NCBI GenBank assembly: GCA_018401705.1
Contig: JAGYKL010000001.1
Coordinates: forward strand, 317,664-381,663
Origin: Bacteroidia bacterium
GTDB taxonomy: Bacteria; Bacteroidota; Bacteroidia; M30B66
Direction of reading: 5' to 3'
Length of the DNA stretch: 64,000 nt
Below are positions 54,650 to 63,125 of this stretch, in pieces. The notes below the pieces were generated by a model. That model saw only the letters and a list, made by a program, of their open reading frames with translations, made no database searches and was not told the DNA's origin. The translations under genes were made by a program, and so were the position numbers. The first letter of the stretch is position 1. Each line of letters begins with the position of its first letter.

Positions 54650-55641
54650 ATTGTTTCAGCTATTAATTGAGCATTCGAGTGGTCAAAATTGAGCTCTGCC
54701 AAACACTGAGTCTTTTTCTTTTCTAATCCAAAAGCGTAAGCTTTGTCGTAGTAAACCAAACAAGTATTTGCAACTTTATCATACATGCCATTAGAAAGTT
54801 GCTCAAGTGCTGTCTTTAAATGCTGAGGACCAAGTCTTTTGCCTATGCGAAGAATACTATTCTCAAGGTCTTCTTGTGAATATTTACCATAATCTTCAAC
54901 TAATCTTTTTACTCTCTCTTGCTGTGGAATGGCTATTCTGATATAATTGGCAGAAAGCATCTGGTTCCAAAAGTGATCTCCGAGACTAACTCTGCCAATT
55001 TTACGTGATTCATCTTCTACCCAAATCACCCTTTCAGGATTAAATCCCAAAAGTTCATTGGCTAAATTGTTTTCAAATTGCTCTATACTAGGTTGTTCTA
55101 ATTGACCTATTGCCCCAAAGCTCGAACCTTTATGATTAGCCAAGCCTTCTAAATCAATAACTTGCTCGCCCAGGTCTTTAAGTGCTTTTAGCACATCAGT
55201 TTTACCAGATCCTGTTGGACCATTTAAAATTCTAAGATTAAAAGGGCTTGCAAGGAATTCTCTCACCAGACTCCTATAGTGTTTATATCCACCCGAAAGG
55301 GTGTTAATCTCAAAACCCGCCTGTCTCAATAACCAGGAAACAGAATTACTGCGCATTCCTCCTCTCCAACAATGAATTATAAGCCTCTTTTCGGGAAACA
55401 TCTTAGTGAAGTCTTTTACCATAAGATGCATTCTTGGCCCAACAATTTCAAGGCCTTTTAGCACAGCTTTATCCCTTCCTTCTTTCTTATATAACTTACC
55501 TATGATTACCCTTTCTTCATCATTAAACAAAGGATAATTAATTGCTCCTGGTATGTGACCATAAGCGAACTCAACGGGAGACCGAACATCTACCAAAGCA
55601 GCCGGCCCCGGATTATGAAGATGAAGCAACTCTTGATTCAC
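54631..55641 (-). CDS. mnmH: tRNA 2-selenouridine synthase
   Basis: A 336-residue enzyme replacing sulfur by selenium (via selenophosphate) at wobble uridine 34 of certain tRNAs. The N-terminal rhodanese domain has LVDVRSPVEFAYGHIPGA and the catalytic Cys91 in HCWRGGMRS; a P-loop follows at 141-148 (GPTGSGKT). The family also has LEGLANHKGSSFGAIG and WVEDESRKIG, both present. Starts at GTG 55641. The selenophosphate donor is made by selD at 18.4-19.5 kb. Length is close to the usual 340-370 residues. Confidence 0.94.
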   Translation of the reverse strand: MNQELLHLHNPGPAALVDVRSPVEFAYGHIPGAINYPLFNDEERVIIGKLYKKEGRDKAVLKGLEIVGPRMHLMVKDFTKMFPEKRLIIHCWRGGMRSNSVSWLLRQAGFEINTLSGGYKHYRSLVREFLASPFNLRILNGPTGSGKTDVLKALKDLGEQVIDLEGLANHKGSSFGAIGQLEQPSIEQFENNLANELLGFNPERVIWVEDESRKIGRVSLGDHFWNQMLSANYIRIAIPQQERVKRLVEDYGKYSQEDLENSILRIGKRLGPQHLKTALEQLSNGMYDKVANTCLVYYDKAYAFGLEKKKTQCLAELNFDHSNAQLIAETIKNSRL

Positions 55642-55717
55642 TGATATAATTAGATTTTGACCTTAATTTTCAAACAATCATCTTTACTCACGGATATCTG
55701 CTCATGAGAAGCTCAAA

Positions 55718-55855
55718 ATGCATCAAGAAGTGAAAGATAGTAAGCGTTTACAAAATTGGCTAAAAAAACTCGGTTTTTGGGGTTTTATATTCTTCCTCAT
55801 TAAAGGGATATTTTGGCTATTGTTAGCATACTTTCTCAACAAGTGCAACAGTTAA
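55718..55855 (+). CDS. Conserved-looking 45-residue membrane micro-protein
   Basis: ATG at 55718 to TAA at 55855. The product starts MHQEVKDSKRLQNWLKKLGF and continues with WGFIFFLIKGIFWLLLAYF, one amphipathic-to-hydrophobic helix, ending NKCNS. Very short proteins of the form LKKxGxWGFxFFLIKGxxWL occur widely in Bacteroidota from what I recall, sometimes wrongly labelled as alanyl-tRNA synthetase fragments. The function is unknown. Spaced 22 bases before the next plus-strand gene. Confidence 0.6.
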   Translation: MHQEVKDSKRLQNWLKKLGFWGFIFFLIKGIFWLLLAYFLNKCNS

Positions 55856-55877
55856 TACGTTAGAATAAAAAAACAAT

Positions 55878-56225
55878 ATGATTGTATTTAATCTGTTAAC
55901 TCGAAAAATTGACCAGGCTAAAGAAGCTGGCAAAATCATTCTGGAGGCTAATTTCGCTTTACAGATTTTTATGGATGAAGCAATCAGTGAGTTCCATTTA
56001 GAGGACTCTAATATGGTTGAAGGTCGGCTTTACAGAATCATTTTCATCACAAAAGCTATGCTTTTTGATGATATTGAATATTTGTTAAACACCCATTTTC
56101 CTGACAATAGTTTTCGCTTGTATTCTACTCCAATAACACAATTAGATGCAAGAGAGGCTGATAAAATACGGACTATTTTGCCCAGTGGTCAGAACACGCC
56201 TAAACCTCCAATAAAGCCTTCATAA
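55878..56225 (+). CDS. Hypothetical protein, possible CutA/PII-like fold
   Basis: A 115-residue soluble protein. The pattern FALQIFMDEAISEFHLEDSN, then LYRIIFITKAMLFDDIEYLL and FRLYSTPITQLD resembles a small ferredoxin-like alpha/beta protein such as CutA or PII, but I cannot place it in a family. Its last 37 bases overlap the 3' end of the convergent M24 peptidase gene. Coding potential is reasonable; starts shortly after the micro-protein and may share its transcript. Confidence 0.6.
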   Translation: MIVFNLLTRKIDQAKEAGKIILEANFALQIFMDEAISEFHLEDSNMVEGRLYRIIFITKAMLFDDIEYLLNTHFPDNSFRLYSTPITQLDAREADKIRTILPSGQNTPKPPIKPS

Positions 56226-56887
56226 AAACCGCCAATTTCTCTTTCACGGTCAACAAAGTGAATTTCTAAAATCCAGAATCTGCTATTGCCTTTGGTATCT
56301 AAATCACTGATGCATTTATGATTTTCGGGATGCAGGTAATTGTCAACGATTTCGCCCTGAAGTTTTTCATGAGGAAAGAGCCCTATCAAGTGACCACAAT
56401 GCTCTCCTCCAAACTCCCATTGATATTTGGCAGCCAGATTCTTCATAAACGAAAACACCTCTGCTCCTGTTAAATGAGGATTCTGCAAAATAAAATCTTG
56501 CCCTTCATACCAAGCACTTGCCGTGTCGTTACGCAACTTAATTTTTAATGAATTATTACCAATAACATAGGTTCTTCCGATGTCGGCTTCCCACTCTTCA
56601 AGCACCGGTCCAAAATCAAAAAACAAAATATCATCCTCATTTATCATTAAGTCAGGAGGATTGATACGGTAAGGAAATAATGTATTTCTGCCGGCTCTTA
56701 CAATACGTTTATGCCAAAACTTTTTAACTCCTAAAAGTTCAGCAGCTAAATCCAATAACTCTTTATTTAGCTCCAGTTCTGAAATTCCAGCTCTGATAAG
56801 CCCTCTGTTTTGAGCTTCTTCAAACAATTCAAGCGCAACAGATTCTGCACGAATTAGATTCTTGGCAATGGTCGAATTATCAATCAT
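56189..56887 (-). CDS. M24-family metallopeptidase (Xaa-Pro aminopeptidase-like)
   Basis: A 232-residue pita-bread fold protein. Metal ligands are recognisable: Asp in FFDFGPV, Asp in EADIGRTYV, His in CGHLIGLFPHE, Glu in LEIHFVD, and a late Glu region GGFYEGFIGG. It is a compact form (only the catalytic domain). The family cleaves N-terminal amino acids or acts on creatine-like substrates; here the substrate is unknown. Overlaps the convergent hypothetical gene by 37 bases. Confidence 0.87.
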   Translation of the reverse strand: MIDNSTIAKNLIRAESVALELFEEAQNRGLIRAGISELELNKELLDLAAELLGVKKFWHKRIVRAGRNTLFPYRINPPDLMINEDDILFFDFGPVLEEWEADIGRTYVIGNNSLKIKLRNDTASAWYEGQDFILQNPHLTGAEVFSFMKNLAAKYQWEFGGEHCGHLIGLFPHEKLQGEIVDNYLHPENHKCISDLDTKGNSRFWILEIHFVDREREIGGFYEGFIGGLGVF

Positions 56888-56920
56888 AAGTCACAACAAA
56901 GATTGACAAATTTTCAGTTT

Positions 56921-57460
56921 TTACTTATTGTCGGGCTCAAAATCAAGCACAACCGAATTCATACAAAATCTCTTGTAAGTGGGCGCAGGACCATCATCGA
57001 AAATATGGCCTAGATGTCCGTCGCATCTGCCACAAAGAACTTCGGTTCTAACCATTCCATAAGACTTGTCTACTTCATATTTCACGCTGTTATTTCTGAT
57101 TGTTTCATAAAAAGAAGGCCATCCACAACTACTAGCAAACTTAGCATCAGACTTAAAAAGCGCATTTCCACAAGCTGCACAATAATAAGTACCTAAACCT
57201 TCAAAGTCCCAATACTTACCTGTAAAAGCTCTCTCTGTTGCTGCTTTGCGGGATATTTCATACACATCTTCAGGTAAGACCTTTTTCCAATCTGCATCTG
57301 AAACATTAAGATGAGTAGTGTCTGTTCTAGAATAATACGGATTTTTTTTGTCTTGAGTCATGTCTTTATTTACTTGTTGCTTATATATCTGCGTTTGATC
57401 AGGTCTTGAGCATGATGGCACAACAGCCATTAGTATGAGTGAAAAAATAAGTGAATTCAT
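56921..57460 (-). CDS. msrB: Peptide-methionine (R)-S-oxide reductase, lipoprotein form
   Basis: A 179-residue repair enzyme reducing methionine-R-sulfoxide. The N-terminus is a lipoprotein signal (SLILMAVVPSC, Cys17), so it works in the periplasm or at the outer membrane. Zinc-binding CxxC pairs are CAAC and CGRC; the core has SSCGWPSFYE, GHLGHIFDDGPAPT and the catalytic Cys166 in RFCMNS. No MsrA is adjacent. Confidence 0.95.
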   Translation of the reverse strand: MNSLIFSLILMAVVPSCSRPDQTQIYKQQVNKDMTQDKKNPYYSRTDTTHLNVSDADWKKVLPEDVYEISRKAATERAFTGKYWDFEGLGTYYCAACGNALFKSDAKFASSCGWPSFYETIRNNSVKYEVDKSYGMVRTEVLCGRCDGHLGHIFDDGPAPTYKRFCMNSVVLDFEPDNK

Positions 57461-57522
57461 AGTGTAGAAACAAGGTTAATAATTCATTTGTTCGAGGAGT
57501 CGAATTATTTACGAGAAACTTA

Positions 57523-57612
57523 CAGTTTCGGATTTTACACTCCAGCTTCGATGTGAAATTTTCCGTTTCGCTGTGCACAGGTGTAAAATCCATTTTAAAT
57601 AAAACACCTTTG
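57523..57612 (+). promoter_or_regulatory. Operator/promoter region of the TolC gene
   Basis: GTTTCG, GCTTCG and GTTTCG occur at 57525, 57545 and 57565, exactly 20 bases apart (two helical turns). GGATTTTACAC (57530-57540) and GTGTAAAATCC (57581-57591) form a perfect 11-base inverted repeat, with the palindrome CTGTGCACAG (57571-57580) inside. CACCTTTG at 57605-57612 is the probable -7 box. The part from 57546 on recurs before the HlyD gene at 63126-63192. Confidence 0.7.
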
Positions 57613-57633
57613 CATTCCAGTTTGAGAATGATT

Positions 57634-58932
57634 ATGAAAAAACTACTGCTATTACTATTCGTTTTGCCACTAAGCATTATGGCTCAAGTCGTAACAATAA
57701 GTTCTCTCGATGAAGCTCTTGCAATGGCAAAGCACCAAGGTTTAAAGTACAATCAAATTCAAATGCAAGGTCAGCTTTCTAATTACGATAGTAAAATTGC
57801 CACTTCTGCTCTTATGCCTTCGCTAGCAATGAGTGCGCAATCAGACTATAACTTAAAGCTGCCAGTTCAACTTATCCCAGCTGAAATCTTTGGAGGTGCA
57901 CCGGGCACTTTTAATGAAGTTAGATTTGGACAAGATTGGAACAGCAATGCAGGTGCTAATTTCGAAGCACCAATATTCCATGCCGATAAATTTGCCAGAG
58001 CCAAAGCAGCTTCAAAAACAAGAGACCAGGCTATTGAAGATGCAAAAGCGAACACTAACAATTACCTTCAATTGGTTAGTCGCGCTTACCTCAACTTACT
58101 GGTTTTGAGAGAGGCTTCTATTCTCAATTCAGAACTCGATACTACTGCAACTGAGCTTTATAACACCACAAAAGCATTTTACGAACAGCAATTATCAAGT
58201 AAAGTAGAATTAAACAGGGCAGAGAATCTTATGCTAAGCACATTACAGCAAACAAAGAATGTGATAGCAAATACTCAAGTAGCATTAAATCAGCTAAAAG
58301 CTTTAGTGGGCCTGCAAGCCAGCACTGAATTACTGATTAACGATGAACTAAATAAGTACGTTCTTGAAAACGCGCCTCAGGAAATATCGGCTGAAAACCG
58401 ATCCAAAACAAAATCAGCAGAACTTGCTGTTGATGCTGCTCGCTGGAACTTAAAACAACAAAACTGGGCATTTTTACCTAAAGTTTCTTTCAATTCGAGG
58501 TATGCGTTTGCTAATCAAAGCAATCAGCTATTCTCTGGACAAGGAACAAACTTTAATTACGGAACCGTGGGACTAAGTGTTAGCATGCCTCTGTTTAAAG
58601 GGTTTAGCCAGTATAATCAACAGAAAAAAGCCAAGCTTCAATTAAATATAGCTTCATCTCAATGGCAGCAAAGTATTATTGATTCTCAAGAAGAATTAAG
58701 CGAATGGAGAATTAAGTTTGAAGACAAAAAGCAGTCAGGTCAACTTGCATCAAGACGAGACGAACTTGCTGAAAACACATTAAATCTTTCACTTTTGAGC
58801 TACAATGAAGGTGTTATATCACTTAATGAGTTATTTAACATATATAATGAATATGTTCAAGCAAGAAACAATCGACTTCAAACCACCGCAGATGCCGTTC
58901 TTTATTTGGAATACTTAAAGCTAGAGCAATAA
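57634..58932 (+). CDS. TolC-family outer-membrane efflux protein
   Basis: A 432-residue outer-membrane channel with signal peptide MKKLLLLLFVLPLSIMAQ. The two repeated helical hairpins of the OEP fold are visible, with heptad-like stretches (FYEQQLSSKVELNRAENLML and SYNEGVISLNELFNIYNEYV) at the two halves. It would trap drugs or other small molecules in a tripartite pump. Start ATG 57634 (or 57628); a longer frame from 57553 would be read through the promoter and is rejected. The HlyD partner is 4.3 kb downstream with the same promoter module. Confidence 0.9.
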   Translation: MKKLLLLLFVLPLSIMAQVVTISSLDEALAMAKHQGLKYNQIQMQGQLSNYDSKIATSALMPSLAMSAQSDYNLKLPVQLIPAEIFGGAPGTFNEVRFGQDWNSNAGANFEAPIFHADKFARAKAASKTRDQAIEDAKANTNNYLQLVSRAYLNLLVLREASILNSELDTTATELYNTTKAFYEQQLSSKVELNRAENLMLSTLQQTKNVIANTQVALNQLKALVGLQASTELLINDELNKYVLENAPQEISAENRSKTKSAELAVDAARWNLKQQNWAFLPKVSFNSRYAFANQSNQLFSGQGTNFNYGTVGLSVSMPLFKGFSQYNQQKKAKLQLNIASSQWQQSIIDSQEELSEWRIKFEDKKQSGQLASRRDELAENTLNLSLLSYNEGVISLNELFNIYNEYVQARNNRLQTTADAVLYLEYLKLEQ

Positions 58933-58978
58933 ATATTGCAGCATTAAACTTATCTTGTTTTTTGATGTCATTACAGCC

Positions 58979-59494
58979 GTGTTTAGAAATCTTTTAAATA
59001 GCCTCATTATCATTATAAGCATCGGTCTGAGTTCTGCCTCAGCGCAAGATAAAACTGATTCTTTAGATGTTTTCATCTTTTTGGCTGAAGGATGCCCTGT
59101 TTGTCAAAGCGTTACTGTTGAAATAAACCGAGTTCAAATGGAATTCCAGCAATCGCCAATTAAATTCTACGGCATTTTTCCCGGGAAACTTTCCTCCGGC
59201 GAAAGCCGGGATGCTTTTAAAAAGAAGTACAAGTTAAAATTTGATTTGCTCGCCGATAGCAATCAATCAATCTCTAAAAAATTAAATGCAAGCATCACTC
59301 CAGAGGTTGTGATTGTAAATAAAAGTAAAAATGAAATAATATACAGAGGCTTGATAGACGACAGCTTTGCAGCAGTTGGAAAACGGCGCACAGTTTCAAA
59401 AAAAACATATCTTTATGATGCTATTAAAACATATAATAATCAATCAATTATCTCCGAATTCACTAATCCTGTGGGATGTAAAATAACCTGGTAA
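58979..59494 (+). CDS. Secreted redoxin (thioredoxin-like) protein
   Basis: A 171-residue exported thioredoxin-fold protein. Signal peptide from GTG 58979 (MFRNLLNSLIIIISIGLSSA, then SAQ); a TTG at 58955 is the other possibility but lengthens the n-region. The redox motif is CPVC in FLAEGCPVCQS. The fold continues with FYGIFPG, FKKKYKLKFDLLADSN and the cis-Pro region ASITPEVVIVN. It lies ten bases before the copper monooxygenase gene, an association suggesting it serves thiol or metal chemistry of that enzyme. Confidence 0.83.
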   Translation: MFRNLLNSLIIIISIGLSSASAQDKTDSLDVFIFLAEGCPVCQSVTVEINRVQMEFQQSPIKFYGIFPGKLSSGESRDAFKKKYKLKFDLLADSNQSISKKLNASITPEVVIVNKSKNEIIYRGLIDDSFAAVGKRRTVSKKTYLYDAIKTYNNQSIISEFTNPVGCKITW

Positions 59495-59504
59495 TAGCCT
59501 ATTT

Positions 59505-61079
59505 ATGAAAAGTCTCTTCTTTGTCAGCTTTTTCGGTCTAGCTCAATTTGCTTTTTCGCAGAGCATTACTTTTTCAGAACATATTGCACCAATTGTTTAT
59601 AATAAATGTACTTCCTGCCACAGGCCGGGCGAAATTGCTCCTTTTTCACTAACTAACTACTCAGAAGTTTCTGCCTGGGCAAACATGATTCAATATGTTA
59701 CTGAAATTGGTTACATGCCACCCTGGAAGCCTGATCAGGACTATCAGAGATATCAAAAGGAGAACTTCCTTTCACAGGAAGAAAAACAACTGATTAACGA
59801 CTGGGTATCTCAAGGCGCAGTGCAAGGAGACCCGCAATTAGAAACTGAACTTCCTGTTTTTCCCACCGGCTCTCAAGTTGGCATTCCCGATCTAACATTG
59901 AACTTTGCTCAATCCTACTTGCATCAAGGCAATAATTTAGATGAATACCGATATTTTGTGATTCCTACAGGGCTTACTGAAGATAAAAACATTAGGTCGA
60001 TAGAATTCAGACCGGGCAATAAAAGAATTGTGCATCATACATTAATTTGGGAAGATACTACCGGAAATGCAGCCGCAGCTGACGCTGCCACTCCTGAATA
60101 TGGGTATAGTGAAAGCGAAGGTGCTGGTGTAAATCTGGGTGAAATGCAACTTCCGGGCTATGTTCCCGGAGCAGCTCCAGTTATCTATAGTAATGGAATA
60201 ACCCAAAAGCTTCATGCCGGAAGCGATCTCAAATTGCAAATGCATTACGCTCCCAGTCCTGTTGACGAAAGCGACTCCTCATCTATCAATATCTTTTTTG
60301 AAAACGACCAGGCAAACAGGGAGCTTCAGGGTTTTGTAATGGTACCTATTCCGGGAATTATTCAAAATGGTCCATTTATTATACCAGCAAATGAAACAAG
60401 ACTGTTTCATGGAAGTGTGGATGTGCCATTTGACGTAAGTTTATATTCTATTGCGCCACACTGTCACCTTCTTGGAACAGATTGGTTGGTATATGCAGTA
60501 AAGCCAGATAATGACACCATTCCCTTAATAAGTATTCCTGATTGGGATTTTAACTGGCAAGGATCCTATCAATTCAGGTCATTGATAAAAGTACCGGCCG
60601 GTTCTGTTATTCATGCTTACGCAGGATATGACAACACATCTAACAATCCTTTTAATCCGAATGACCCTCCCCAATTTGTTACCTGGGGTGAAGGCACATC
60701 TGATGAAATGTTTTACTTGCCATTGGCATTTTTACCCTATCAGGCCGGAGATGAAAATATAGTATTTGAAGAAGAGCAAACCGTTGGAAACTTTGAGCTT
60801 CAAGCAGCTTCACTTTCAGATAAACTATATCCCGCTTTTCCGAGCCCCTCTCAAAACAATTGTACAGCACGATTCACAATTCAAAAGACAGGTGCGCTGA
60901 GTTTGAGACTGCTTTCTTTAGACGGAGTAACATTGAAAACAATAGTTAACAAGAAAACTCACCTACCCGGCTATCATACAATTGCAGTTGACCTCTCAGA
61001 ACTTTCTCCAGGAACCTATTTGCTTGAGTTCGAAAAAGACAATGTTCGTCAAGTAGAAAAAGTTATTGTTATAAGATAG
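59505..61079 (+). CDS. Copper type II ascorbate-dependent-like monooxygenase with heme motif and T9SS tail
   Basis: A 524-residue secreted protein (signal MKSLFFVSFFGLAQFAFS). Residues 20-110 look like a cytochrome c-type domain with CTSCH at 35-39 and a possible axial Met in YMPPW. Residues 130-430 resemble peptidylglycine monooxygenase (PHM): His177-His178 (RIVHHTLIW), His247 (LQMHYAP), His319 and His321 (APHCHLLG) and Met402 (GTSDEMFYL), the two copper sites, in PHM order. Residues 450-524 are a sorting domain (YPAFPSPSQNNC ... VEKVIVIR). It would hydroxylate an unknown substrate at the surface. Confidence 0.85.
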   Translation: MKSLFFVSFFGLAQFAFSQSITFSEHIAPIVYNKCTSCHRPGEIAPFSLTNYSEVSAWANMIQYVTEIGYMPPWKPDQDYQRYQKENFLSQEEKQLINDWVSQGAVQGDPQLETELPVFPTGSQVGIPDLTLNFAQSYLHQGNNLDEYRYFVIPTGLTEDKNIRSIEFRPGNKRIVHHTLIWEDTTGNAAAADAATPEYGYSESEGAGVNLGEMQLPGYVPGAAPVIYSNGITQKLHAGSDLKLQMHYAPSPVDESDSSSINIFFENDQANRELQGFVMVPIPGIIQNGPFIIPANETRLFHGSVDVPFDVSLYSIAPHCHLLGTDWLVYAVKPDNDTIPLISIPDWDFNWQGSYQFRSLIKVPAGSVIHAYAGYDNTSNNPFNPNDPPQFVTWGEGTSDEMFYLPLAFLPYQAGDENIVFEEEQTVGNFELQAASLSDKLYPAFPSPSQNNCTARFTIQKTGALSLRLLSLDGVTLKTIVNKKTHLPGYHTIAVDLSELSPGTYLLEFEKDNVRQVEKVIVIR

Positions 61080-61080
61080 C

Positions 61081-62325
61081 CTAGCCAAAAAACAAATACG
61101 CAAGCAGAATGGAAGTGATGATGCCAACTAAATCGGCTAGCAACATTGCTCCAATAGCATAACGTGTATTTTTTATTCCAACAGCACCAAAGTATACTGC
61201 AATCACATAGAAGGTTGTATCAGAAGAGCCCTGCAATACACAAGACAATCTTCCAGCAAAAGAATCAGGACCAAATGTGGTCATGGTGTCTATCATCATT
61301 CCTCTTGCTCCACTACCACTTAAAGGTTTTATTAGAGCGGTGGGCAAACCGTCTACAAACCTCGTATCAGTTCCAAGAATCACAAATAGCTGCTTCATTC
61401 CTTCAATAAAAGCATCAAATGTGCCGCTGGTTCTGAGCATGCTTATGGCAACCAAAATCCCAACCAGATAAGGAATTATCTTAATTGCTACATCAAATCC
61501 GCCTTTGGCGCCATCAACAAAGGCATCAAAAACATTCACCTTTTTATAAAGACCGCCAGCAATAATTAAAAGAAAAATCAGAAGTATAATTCCATTGCTC
61601 AAAACACCGGAGAAAATTGACACATCGCCAGGGCTAAGCGACACGAGATAAGTCACCAGAAGACCAATTATTACCGAAACTCCGCCAATCCAGGCAAGAA
61701 TCACAGGTTGAAACAATCGTATTTTCTGCTTGATTGAAACTATTGACATAGCCGCAATTGTGGCAACAAATGTTGCTATCATACATGGAACAAAAATATC
61801 AGTCGGACTAGCAGCATTCAAAGCTGAACGGGCTGCTATAATACTTACAGGAATTAGTGTCAGGCCTGATGCATGTAAACATAAGAACATCAGTTGTGCA
61901 TTGCTTGCTTTTTCTTTATCGGGGTTTATTTCTTGTAAACTCTCCATGGCTTTGATACCAAATGGAGTTGCTGCATTATCCAAGCCCAATAAATTTGCCG
62001 AAAAATTCATCATCATATGACCCATGGCCGGATGATTTTTGGGCAATTCAGGAAAAAGCTTAGAAAAAAAAGGCCCGATAATTCTAGATAAAAAACGAAT
62101 TCCGCCGGCTTCCTCAGCAATCCTCATTAAACCCATGAAAAGAGCCATGATACCAACAAGCTTAATTGCAATATTAACAGCCAAAATGGTTGTGTCAATC
62201 ATGCCTTTGTCTTCGCCGGTTACCATGCGGCTAAAGATTTCTACATCTCCTAACACCAACCACTTAAACGCAGCTACAGCAAGGGAAATAAGAATAAATG
62301 CCGACCAGATTCTGCTTAATGCCAT
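61081..62325 (-). CDS. Nucleoside recognition (Gate) domain protein, SpmA-SpmB fusion
   Basis: A 414-residue polytopic membrane protein. The N-terminal half is SpmA-like (MALSRIWSAFILISLAVAAF; MMNFSANLLGLDNAATPFG) and the C-terminal half SpmB-like (GGFDVAIKIIPYLVGILVAI; KPLSGSGARGMMID; VLQGSSDTTFYVIAVYFGA). In spore formers these are two spore-maturation proteins; the fused form is widespread in non-sporulating Bacteroidota with unknown role, probably transport. It sits between plus-strand genes on the opposite strand. Confidence 0.9.
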   Translation of the reverse strand: MALSRIWSAFILISLAVAAFKWLVLGDVEIFSRMVTGEDKGMIDTTILAVNIAIKLVGIMALFMGLMRIAEEAGGIRFLSRIIGPFFSKLFPELPKNHPAMGHMMMNFSANLLGLDNAATPFGIKAMESLQEINPDKEKASNAQLMFLCLHASGLTLIPVSIIAARSALNAASPTDIFVPCMIATFVATIAAMSIVSIKQKIRLFQPVILAWIGGVSVIIGLLVTYLVSLSPGDVSIFSGVLSNGIILLIFLLIIAGGLYKKVNVFDAFVDGAKGGFDVAIKIIPYLVGILVAISMLRTSGTFDAFIEGMKQLFVILGTDTRFVDGLPTALIKPLSGSGARGMMIDTMTTFGPDSFAGRLSCVLQGSSDTTFYVIAVYFGAVGIKNTRYAIGAMLLADLVGIITSILLAYLFFG

Positions 62326-62429
62326 AATTGGTTTTATGGGCTAAAATAGGTATTCCGTATGCTTGTTATTCAAGTCAAACTAAAAGGATGTCAACATGAG
62401 AATATGAAAAATCGCATGTTCTTTTAACC

Positions 62430-62437
62430 TATTTTTG
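62430..62437 (+). promoter_or_regulatory. -7 box (TAnnTTTG) of the TPR protein gene
   Basis: TATTTTTG matches the -7 consensus exactly and ends 27 bases before the GTG at 62464. No clear -33 element. Confidence 0.5.
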
Positions 62438-62463
62438 CCCCTCAATTTTTCGAACCCATTGCC

Positions 62464-63117
62464 GTGAAGATTTTACGTTTTTATATTGTTTACCGACTAC
62501 CAATAATCATTTTACTCATTGTTGGAGGAGTTCTATCTCATCTGTTTTTCGATACTGTTCTTGCTTGGTTGTGCTATGTTGCAGCATTTATTTCATTGTT
62601 GCTTTACTTCATGATGGGCACAATGCGAATTGTGCAAGAAGCTGTTCAAGAAGGAGATGTGGAGCAAGCAAGGGCTTATCTGAAAATGATTAAGTTCCCA
62701 AAATTGCTTTTTAAACCAATTAGAATGGGTTACTATATGTTACAAAGTAATCTGGATTTAGCAACCGACGATTTAGAATCTGCAGAAGCCAATATCCGTC
62801 AGAGTTTAAAAACTAATTCAACCCTGGCGGGGGATGTGAGAGGCGCTAATTTGATGCAATTAGGCTTCGTTGAATTGAGAAAAGGCAATACCAAAGAAGC
62901 AAGAAAACACCTTCAGGAGGCGCTCAAGGCTGGAATTCCCGATAAAGACAGCCTTGCTGCCACTCACCTCCAACTTTGCTCCATGGAGATTCAAAGGCAG
63001 CAATATCGAATTGCTAAAGAACATTTCAAAAAAGCAAAAGCCGCAAAACCAAGAAATGAGGAGATTGTAAAGCAAATTCAAATGCTTGAAAAACAAATTC
63101 CGAGACTTCCGGGATAG
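62464..63117 (+). CDS. Membrane-anchored TPR protein
   Basis: A 217-residue protein starting at GTG. Two helices at the front (about 12-28 and 33-52) anchor it; the rest is helical with tetratricopeptide character: VEQARAYLKMIKFPKLLF, LESAEANIRQSLKTNS, LGFVELRKGNTKEARKHLQE and YRIAKEHFKKAKAAKPRNEE. TPR proteins act as scaffolds. No partner is certain; it lies between the SpmAB gene and the HlyD gene. Confidence 0.8.
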   Translation: MKILRFYIVYRLPIIILLIVGGVLSHLFFDTVLAWLCYVAAFISLLLYFMMGTMRIVQEAVQEGDVEQARAYLKMIKFPKLLFKPIRMGYYMLQSNLDLATDDLESAEANIRQSLKTNSTLAGDVRGANLMQLGFVELRKGNTKEARKHLQEALKAGIPDKDSLAATHLQLCSMEIQRQQYRIAKEHFKKAKAAKPRNEEIVKQIQMLEKQIPRLPG

Positions 63118-63125
63118 GATAATTA

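Noticed and set aside
57553..57633. N-terminal extension of the TolC frame by 27 codons
   Set aside because: It would be read from the operator and -7 box, and it places non-signal sequence before a perfect signal peptide.
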